In this document: positions 35,801 to 46,064 of the stretch, one piece after another
How positions within the stretch are numbered: the stretch's first letter is position 1
Layout of the letters: every line of letters starts with the position of its first letter
NCBI GenBank assembly: GCA_024195265.1
Contig: JAJLRJ010000011.1
Location: 27,483,792 to 27,547,791 of the forward strand
Origin: Dendrophyllia cribrosa
Lineage: Eukaryota > Cnidaria > Anthozoa > Scleractinia > Dendrophylliidae
DNA: 64,000 bases
Reading direction: 5' to 3'
Made by a program: the position numbers and the translations under genes
Notes under the pieces: generated by a model
The model's database searches: none
The model's input: only the letters and a program-made list of their open reading frames with translations
What the model was told of the DNA's origin: nothing

Positions 35801-38800
35801 GATTGTAGTTCTCCAAGATAAATGTCGACAGCTTCTTTAATACTTCTGCGTCAGAATTAGATCGAGAATAGATGTAAAAGTTACAATAAGTTGAATAATC
35901 TTCATGGCGGCGACACGTTCCGGGCTCGACAAAACAAACAACGAGGCCTTTTAGCATGTTTCGGAGAAATCCTCATTAAAATCAGTACTTGATCCAAATT
36001 CTCTGCTCCAGTAACGAGTATTAAAGGTTTTCCACGTCCCTACAATAAAAAGAAAGTCAAAGTTTATTCTGATCCACGATTTTATACTGTTGAAATTCAC
36101 CCGTGGCGGAACCTTAACTTGACCGTGGCATGCAAATATCGTATAATTTGAAAAAAATTAACGACAACCAGAAGTTTCACTGCGATACGTGAAATACTCA
36201 CCGGTGAGAGGTTGAAATATATGAATAACTTGAGTTTAAGATTCGTTTTTAAGGGCTACTCGCCAAGCGACAGCAAAAAGTTTTTTCGCTTGAAAATGTG
36301 TAGATCCGTTACAAGGTCTTCGAGCACGTGGCTTGTGTTATAACTTGTCACACAATGTTATCAAGGCCGCGTGACAAAAGTAGTTGCCTCTTGAATGCGC
36401 GATGTAACGGATACGCACATTTTGAAGCTAAGAAAACTTTCTGCGGTCGCTTGGCGAGAAGCCCTTAAAAACGAATTTGAAACTCAAGTTATTCATATAT
36501 TTCAACCTCTCACCGGTGAGTAGTTCATGTATCGCAGTGAAATTTCTGGTTGTCGTTGATTTTTTTTTCAAATTATATCTACAGTATTTACATGCCATGG
36601 TCAAGCTTAGTTTCTACCACGGGTGAATTTCAACAGTATAAAATCGTGGATAAGAATAAATTGTGACTTTCTTTTTATTGTAGGGACGTGGAAAACCTTT
36701 AAAACTCGTTACTGGAGCAGAGAATTTGGATCAAGTACTGATTTTAATGAAGATTTCTCCGAAACATGCTAAAAGGCCTCGTTGTTTGTTTTGTCGAGCC
36801 CGGAACGTGTCGCCGCCCGATGACGATTATTCAACTTATTGTAACTTTTACATCTGTTCTCGATCTAATTCTGACGCAGAAGTATTAAAGAAGCTGTCGA
36901 CATTTATCTTGGAGAACTACAATCGAATTCAAGCCTCAATAGAAACATTTTGGAAGAGCCGAAGAGTAATGCAAATGACCTTTGGCACGACCGATAATTA
37001 TGTAAACACACTGTCAATGGCTGATTATAATCTCTTCTCGCTTGCGATCCCGGAGGATACCCACACGTTTGAGCTTATAACTCGATAAAATAAGGTAAGA
37101 ACTTTACTGTGACGTGGTTTTAAAACCAAGTTTAGGCCGCAACGTTTGAGAAATTTTCCCTCGTTCTTGCCCCATTTTCAGTGTCTGAATATAGGCTTCA
37201 GAGTGGGTTGTCTTTAAGTTGCCTCAACTTGCTTAAAGTGCCTATGAAATGAAATTTATTTTTTGATGTATCGAAAGTTTCACCTTTTTAGACCTTGGAA
37301 TAAAAGGTTTAAAGTGTTAGGGACGATGCGAAATGCTTTTTTTATGGTCTCAAAGTTAGGTTGTTGGCGCTAAAAAGTGGCTCCAATTTGTGCGCGGCCA
37401 AAACCAGTGTCATATTACACTGTGACGTAAATAGTTGTACAAACTGCTGCGGGAATATAGAGAACAAGAGAGCTGACAAGAGACGTCGCTAGAGGTGGAC
37501 CAATATTATGTGGCGAGCGGCCTCAAACATACGAGATATTAGAATTCTTCGATAACAGAGGGTGTAACAAAGCTTTATTTTGCTCCAGAGGAAAATAGGC
37601 CGGCGAAATACACGAAATTTGTTCGTCGACATCGGAAAGGGTACGTCAAGCGATGTTGTTTTCAATGAAAGCGCTTATTGTTAAGATTAATATTATTTTG
37701 CAAAAGAAAATAACATTCCGGCCGGTGAGGCCGTTTAATCAAGCATAATTTTTCCAATCTATATCCTGTTTGGAAGTTCCTTCAAGCCTCGGCTTGACTG
37801 GAGAGCCGTCGAAGTCAGTGAGGCCTACAAAAATATACTGACTCGATCGGCACTGACTGGCGAGTAATATAAATGTTTATACGGTATTCCGAATTATAAA
37901 ATTCAAAGTGCAGCGCAAGTGTTCACTGGAAGGCGTCTATTCTACGGAACATCTATCAAAAATCTACACGTACAAATGCTATTCGAAACAAAACACATCG
38001 CTGAATCATTGCGTGTTCGATCAGATCAATTTTTATACAATGAAATATAAATCAGACATAAATGTAAACACGATACTTTGAACTCACTTACAAGCCGCCA
38101 AGTGGTTAAAATTTCCAGAAACGATCAATCGCTGGCAAGACACTGAACTAAGAAGCATAATTATTACGTATATACTTGAGTTCAAACATTTTGAATAAAT
38201 AAATAAAAAAATACGCTATCAAGGCACCTTGCCGCTAAAAATACACCATTCACATTCAATTCAGCAAGCCGCCTGAAAAACACCACCTCGGATATGCATA
38301 ACATATCAGTATAATTTAGAAACTTTCAACTAGCAAGCCGCCAAGACATATCCTTCGCATTGAAAAAAGAACTTTAAGTAGACGAGCGAATTGCCAAGCC
38401 GATAAAATAAGTTCATAACCTCCACGCGCGATCAATGAACTTCAGAGAAGACCGGTCGAGTCGCTAATGCGCTAATATCATGATTGTTTGTACTACAAAT
38501 ATATCGTTCGCGTTCGATAAACGCTAGTCAACGAGCCACTAAAAAGAAATAACAAAAACGCCTCTGCGTTCAATAAGCTTACAACTCAACTGGCGAACCA
38601 CTGAGACGCTGTGCTACTGAAATGTATACCTTTCACGTTCAATAATCTAAATGATCAAAGTCCGTCTTCTTCATGTTCACTTCCTTCGCTCAAGCGGCAC
38701 AGTCGGTTCGTCTCGCTACGGCAAAACTACAGTGGACACGATCATTTCAGTTGATCAAGAGTGATCCGAAACTGATCCTCTTCACCTTCAGAGGACTGTA

Positions 38801-41800
38801 AAGAAACAAATTAGGCGCTGTCTGACATTTGTACAGCCAAAAACGTTGGCAAAATGACCATCACGCTAAAGGATTCCAAGGGAATTATAGCGTAAACAAA
38901 CCAATGTGTCATACTATTTACGTAATTTACGTCATCACGCACGCCCACTCGCCCCCAGGCTCTCCAAAAATTGGAGCCACTTTTCAACCGAAGTGACGCA
39001 TCTTCGAGGGGCTAAAAAACCGATTTTCTTTCTTTTCCTCGGGAAGTGATTATTGTTTTCGTTCTTTGGACATAATAAACTAATGAAAAACGAAGAAAAA
39101 AAATTCATTTCATAGGCACTTTAACATTTTATTGAAATTTTTTACACTTTGTCTGTAAACTACTCTAGTTTAGCTTAGAAACATGACCTAAACAAAATGT
39201 CTTCAACTGCATTTGTTTCTGCGTAGAGCGCCTCTCAAAAACCATCAATTTTAGTCTCCCGATCACCGTCGAAAAGGCCGAGACGGTCTGAATTCGTTTT
39301 TTGCTTGTAGCAGGGCGAAAATAAAGAATTTGAAAAAAAGAATTGTGTATTTCATACATGTGTACCAAAGCCTTTTCACCGGCAAAAAATAAAAGGAAAC
39401 TATTTTTGGTCGCGAAATCGAGTGGACCGCTTTTAGCGGGACTGCCACTTAATAGTTCTATTATTGTCCCATGCACTCTCTCCTGTGGGACGTACAGCAT
39501 TTTGGCATGTATGTCCAATTACCGAATCGCATAACAATACTTTGCATTCAATTTATTGTTTTCATTTCACATAATATTAAAGAGGCTCTGACAAGAGGAT
39601 TTGACTGTCTTTTGGTCAAACTCAATGTGCTGAAATTCGTCAAGAGCACCTCAATAGTCATGCACGAAATTCCCTTAGAAAATCAAAGGAAGGCATGGAG
39701 TAAATTCACGAAGGAAAAACAAATCACAGTCCCTTTTTATTGACTTTTAAAAAGGCACGTGGAAAGATCTAGCCTAATTTTTTTATTTACAATCTGTTTT
39801 CACACAGTTCATCAGCAACCAAACACAAATATAATAGTTTCACTGCACTTATAAAGCAAATGTTATTTTGGTTCCTATTCATGCCTATATTGTATGTTAT
39901 ACAATGAACTGAATACTACGCACTCTGTGGTTGGTCGTTGCCTATGATCTATCAGAGTACAGACGCACGGCTGACGTCATAGAAAAATTGTTTGCTTTGT
40001 TTTGTCCAACATGGCGCACAATTTTGAAAATGTTTGCGAGATTATTCTGGTTGAGCAAGTGAAAGCCTCGAAAAATGTTTAGCAGGAGCTGTTTACGAGC
40101 AAGAAAAAGAAACCAAGACGAAAAGTATTTTTGGCGACTTGAAAAATACCTAACTGGAACAAATCTTCGAATAGTCGAGCGCTACGAGACAAGTTCGTAC
40201 GTTTACTCTTTTTACTTTTCTGTCCATTGTATAAAACAAATAGATTCCATTTGGCCGTGTGTCTGTTCAGTTATAGATCACAGAAGACGTCAAAATGTGG
40301 TAAGAACATCAGTGACACACTCGCCTGCGGCTCGTGTGCCACTTTTTTGTTCTTACCACATTTTGACGTCATCTGTGATCTATAACTGAACAGACACACG
40401 GCCAAATGGAATCTATTTGTTAATTATTACCTTTTTAAAAGTGAAACTAAAAATTCAGGTGACAGTTCTTTTAATGAGAAAATTATTTTATAAGATATAA
40501 TACAAAACAATACATTTATTCACTTCCACTTTGTATTTACATTTTTTATGTTTTCATTTTTATTAAAATTAATGAAAAGGTTTTCGCAAGCATACAAGAA
40601 AAAATACTCACGCGTGCAGTTATGAGATCCCTGGGTGTTATTGCACACGTCATATACAGTACACTTGTGTGTCCCTATAGCACATTCGTCAATGTCTGAA
40701 AGAAATCAAAACACACTTTTATTTTATACATACTGAGATTTTTTGATAGAATTTCGCGCGTGAAAACCCCGTTCGGGAATTTTAGCAGCCAATCAGAATG
40801 GCGAAACGACTTTCTCACACGTGAGAAAAGAGTTTCGTCCAATCACAAAGCACCTGTCAAAACATATCAGTATTTTCAAAGGCGCTTGTACTGTCGCTGG
40901 CGCTAGCCTTTTCATTCACAAAAATATTTGGCTGCTTGAACTTTTAATTCTTTATTCAAAACTCAAGAGATGACAGAAAGTTCCGGATTTATGTCCTTGG
41001 ACAAACCAATTGAAGAATACATTCAAGAGCAGGAAAACAAAAACACTCGAGCGAAAACGCGAAGAGATGTTAATCTCCTAACCGTATTCTTAAAAGAGAA
41101 GAGCGAAACAACAACAACAACAAGAAATTCAACCAGAAGAACTCAACAAGTACGTATGCGAATTTATTTTAAGTGTTAAAAGAAAAGACGGCGAAGACTA
41201 CGAGCCCTCAAGCCTTCGAGGATTGATTTCGAGTTTCAACCGGCATTTGAAAGAAAGTAAATACCCTGTGAGCACTTTGAAGACAAAGCGTTTGAACAAC
41301 AAGAAAATGTCTGGAAGCTCGAAGCAAACAACTGAAAAAAGAAGGCAAAGGAAACAAACCAAATGCAGCCGAAGCTTTAAGGTGGCTGAATACAGTTTGC
41401 GCGTGCTCTTCAAATTTCAGCTGCTTACGCGAGTTAGCGCGCGCAGAGTTTTGAGAAAAACAAACGTGGCGCCTATACAGCGATCATTTTATTTCGCCCA
41501 GCGTGGATCGCGAAAGTGTTGTTTTTCGTCTTAAAATCAAACAATTTGTTGTTCGTAAAAATGTTTGTTGAATCAATAGATAATATAACGAACCATTGAA
41601 GAAATACACTGCCTTTTTGGTCGTTTTCGTCTTTGGATCGAGAACCCAGTTAAATGCAACGCATGCGCAGTTGACAAAAAAATTGTGACTGGATGTTTTA
41701 GCGACTTTCCTCGGAAACGTGCTGATTTCTACAAAACTACTCATTAGAATTTCACGAAATTTGGCACAATAATAGTTCCGATTATGCTGAACTCACCTGC

Positions 41801-44622
41801 CATCAAAAATTTGAAATCTAACAGAGGAGATTTTTACAAAACCTACACATATTAAACCACATATTACGGAAGATCCCTCTGTCAAAATTACATGAGACTA
41901 GTGTTAACATGCAAATATTTTTACGAGTTTACTAGAGTCAAATGATGGACAAAATCTAATGACTAGATTTTCTAAAAATAAACGAAACCAAATATTGCAG
42001 GCTCATTTACAATCCACCGTGTTGCCATGGCAACACCCTAAAAGCTCAACAAAAATATGAAAATATATAGCTTGTTGCTTAATCGTATGCCTCACAAATT
42101 TTGGACGCCCAGACGTTAGTGGTTTTAAAATGACAATGGATAACGGATACGTACAGTGAAACTGTGTTCAGCCACCTTAAGGACGTTCGCGCTAATTGTT
42201 TATGCGCATCCTTACTGCGCACGCAATTCATGTCGCAACGCCATGCTACGTCATGCACGAGCGCGCGCGCAAGAGAAGAATTCTAAGCACATGAAGGGCA
42301 AGTAGCCGTTGCGTTAACTTTGCTTAGATTTAACTCGCTTGGATGGTCGGTGACCCCCAATTTTTTTTTGATAGATAATTTCCTTTGCCAATTCTCGACA
42401 GATTGTGAAAAAATGAACAAAAAATCAATGTAAGAAGTTTAAATTTTTTCCACTTTTCTGCCCGCGCGACATCGAATCCTGGCAACTTGCGGCTGTCAGA
42501 GTTTGCAAATGCTGTCATTTACAGATTAGATTTCCTCTAGAGAACGTTACCAGTTGAATTAATTTGCTTGATAGACCCACTCATACAAAATTTGGCACAG
42601 AAAATTGCATTTTAGAGATTCATTAACAATATGTTTAGACAAACAGACGTTGGGGCCATATCGAATATGGAAGGCTAATTTTTCGAAATTAGGGTCACCT
42701 TTCAGATATCTTATTACCGAAACGAAGTCGGTGACCCCCCATTTTTTTTGCATTTCTGACACGAGTAACTCATTGCCTAACTGCAGCAAAAGTTTTATAA
42801 AAAAATCAATGTTAGAAGATTTTCGCGCGAACGTCCTTAAGCGACGAGGAGGTGAACATTCTTTATGATTTCCAATCTATTCTGTACAATTTTTAATTAT
42901 TATTGTATTCTCACTACTTGATTGTTTGAGACTCTGCCGGTCCCAGAGCTGTTTATTTTCGAGACAAAAATAAATAAAACATACCTTGGCAGAAAATCTC
43001 AGTATGTATGAAATAAACAAATTACAGCATGGGCAGTGCTTTGTACGGCATTTACGCACTCGTTGGTTTGTATCAGAAATCTCACTCGTTCGCTGCGCTC
43101 ACTCGTTCGATTTCTGATACATCACCAACTCTTGCGTAAACGCCGTACGCGCGCACTGCCCATGAAGTAATCTATATATCTCAAGCTGAATATTACAACA
43201 ATAAAAGTAAATTAAAACAAAACTTTATTAAGAAAAAAAAAAAGGTTTTAGACGAACTTGTCGCCTACAGGTGGTCAAAGCACTAATCCTGGTGGGTATA
43301 GTAATAAACAATTAGGGGAATTGGATGATGTGACAACTGTCGTCGAGGGTTTAAACTGTTCATCCATACACACAATGATTTGATCAAGGAGAGGAATTGC
43401 CGAGTTTGAGCCTCAGAATTGGAGAGATGCTAGAAGATGCTGCTATCTTGATGTAATTCGGAGCGTTCCAGCAGCATTTCCCAGCCATTGCAGCCCTTTG
43501 GATGTAAATACGGGAAAATCTTGTGTCACAATTGTTGCTGTTGAAAGAATGTCAACAATATGCAAATAGGTGAAGAAGTTTGTTTCTAAAGCGTCGCTGG
43601 AGAAGAGCGATTCGCTCTGACGAATCTTTGAATCTCATTACAGTTGACAATTTGCTTCATCAACTCCGCTGATAAAACCAAATTTTCGTCAACAATATGC
43701 AAGTTGTTTCCTTGTTGTTGACGATTTTTTATTGTCAGAATAATAAATTTGTCATTGATAAGGAATCTTTTGGAAATCTCTAAAAGAAATTAATATTGGT
43801 TTTTCATTTTTTAATACGGGAACAATTTTTCTGAGGGTTGTTTATGTAAATCGCGCGAACCGTTTATTTTACCTTGGCAGTCCCGTCCGTCTCCATAAAA
43901 GCCCGGATGGCAAGAACAATTGTACAATCCCTTGGTATTTATGCACGTGGCATCTGAACTGCACTCGTGTGTCCCGGTAGTACACTCATTTATATCTGAA
44001 AACGATTAAGGAAAGTAATTAACTCAGAAACCCAGATATTGTTCAGGGGCAGTGGCTAATATATACAAACTATTCGCCTCGGAGTATTTAAAAATATTCA
44101 CCGAAGTAGAGGTGCCGGAATAGTGGTGAATTCTTGGTTTGCAACCATGTGACAAGGCGGCCATGTTGGTGGTCAATACAATACAACTTTTGTCGCAGAA
44201 TTTGCATGAAAATAGAGTTTAGTTCCCAGCGGAGAGAAACGCTTTTGTTCTTGACCACCAACATGGCCGCCGTGACGTCACGTGCAAACCAGCAATATTT
44301 GACGAGCTGCGAAGTATGAGGTAAATATCCGTCAATGAGTAAAATGTCTGCACTAAGTATTATCTGTTAAACAATCGAATAAGGGATTTATTATTCGACC
44401 GAAATTCTTGTATTTATAATAGCTTGTGTCTTGGAACCGGGATGCTAAGGTATAATACGGCAATCTACTGTGTAATACCTCGGATATTGTGTTATACGAC
44501 AGTCCTCTCCTCGTAAATCTAAGTTTTTGAAAGTGTTTTTCCTAGCGCGCGGTTAAGAGAGTGTATGATGTGTCATATTTGCACTCGTTTTGATGCACAT
44601 TTGCACTTTAAAATGCTATGTC

Positions 44623-44663
<41 letters not shown>

Positions 44664-46003
44664 CTTATTTGAGTAAACATGCCGTCACATGTATCGTCAC
44701 CATCTCAAAGTCGCTTTATTTACCCGTCACTGACGGTGGCCAATTTGCCCTGATCAACCCAGTTCATACTTTTTACCGTCAACTGTCAAGGTATACCACC
44801 ACTGAAACCCCCTAAGGCTTCATTGCATGGATGACTTGAACAACTTGAACAGCAAACCTTTTGTTTGCGTCTAACACGTGGTCCTAAAAGAAAATACTGC
44901 ATGTTCCACTGCTTTATTAATTCATTCCAAGTGCAGCGTCTTTTCTTTTAACATTTAACCTGCTAAACTGAAACATTTCTCTTAATCAACATCATAACTC
45001 TTGTTTTATGTTACTTACCACTTTCACAATCCTCGCCCGTGAAACCTGCAGTACACAAACAACGATATTTCCTGTCTGTGAAACCGGTTTGACAGGTTGC
45101 GTTGTTTTGGCAACGGCTGTTCACGCAGGCGCTCTGAAAGAAAATCAAAATAAATACAATATTCTCCGTAAGCCCGACACCCTCGGGACCAACTTTAGCT
45201 GTCCGCCTCAGAGAGGTGTCCGACTTACAGATGTTTAGTTACAGACAAGCGAGTGAAATTTGACCGGGAACAGCCAACCATTGATGTCTGCCTTAGAGAG
45301 GTGTCCGCCTAAGTCATATAATGCAATACGTAATAATGCTATGCATAAATTTTACCGAGTATTGGACAACTCTACGCCTAATAGGGGTGTCCAATACGTT
45401 GACAAATTTATGCATAGCATTGTACTGTAATACATTGTGCTGTATTGTGCCGTTCTAGAATGTATTGTTAAACTATTGTCATGGTCATATAATGCAATAC
45501 GTAACAATGTTATGCATAAATTTTACCGAGTATTGGATAACCCTCCACCTGGCCATCATAGCGGCAGGAGTCTGAACTCGAGGACTAGTTGGTCAACTGG
45601 TCCTCTGTGTTCAAGCTTACTGAAGGACCGCCTTAGATGGAGAATAAAGCCTGAGCGATTAATATGACGACGGTAATAAGCCAATAAACATTTGATATTT
45701 GCAACGAGGCTACTGTTGAATGATTGCAAAATGTTTTTTGAACGTTGAAACTTTGAAACAAACAAACTGAATGCAGTTCATTCATGATCAAAGGGGCTAT
45801 TAGTGCATTAATATAAAATATTAATGAAGCAATTGTTCAAAACTGAATTTGGTTGGGGGAGGGGGCGGTTGATTTGGGTTTGTTATCTTCCCAAAGCATA
45901 CCCTTTAAACGCAAGTGTCTCAACAGATTTTGTCGCCGATTGTAGGCCGTTATTAATTGGTTTCAAAGCAACAGTTGAATTGGTGACATTGATATTTTGA
46001 TAT

Positions 46004-46064
<61 letters not shown>

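Larger units (their letters stand above)
35510..37236. mobile_element. C element, long-arm palindrome
   Basis: TTAAGCAAG.TGAGGCAACTT and its complement bracket two arms of about 800 bp around a centre near 36,373. Arms are a few percent diverged with small indels. Each arm contains the same short coding-like segment. Confidence 0.82.
33783..39452. mobile_element. 5.67-kb palindromic composite of TTAA elements
   Basis: The outer arms 33,783-35,314 and 37,921-39,452 (1,532 bp each) are inverted copies without net length difference and very few mismatches. Order: A (33,783-34,114), truncated B (34,111-about 35,320), a 193-bp partial A copy (35,321-35,513), palindrome C (35,510-37,236), complete B (37,233-39,124), inverted A (39,121-39,452). 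TTAA stands at every junction between complete units and at both outer borders. It lies in the 12-kb interval of the PAN/EGF gene. Confidence 0.85.
40970..42899 (+). pseudogene. KIAA1958/DUF3504-like fragment 2, split by two MITEs
   Basis: The piece 40,970-41,380 encodes [18 protein letters not shown], then in a second frame [40 protein letters not shown], and in a third NKPNAAEAL. It breaks at GAAGCTTTAA. The piece after 42,840 starts GCGACGAGGAGGTGAAC and continues as [15 protein letters not shown]. Across the TTAA the two read [15 protein letters not shown], the expected family sequence. At least three frame changes show decay independent of the insertions. Confidence 0.72.

Noticed and set aside
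33783..39452. Integrated virus or LTR retroelement
   Set aside because: No polymerase, integrase or capsid-like frame; the structure is explained by inverted TTAA elements.
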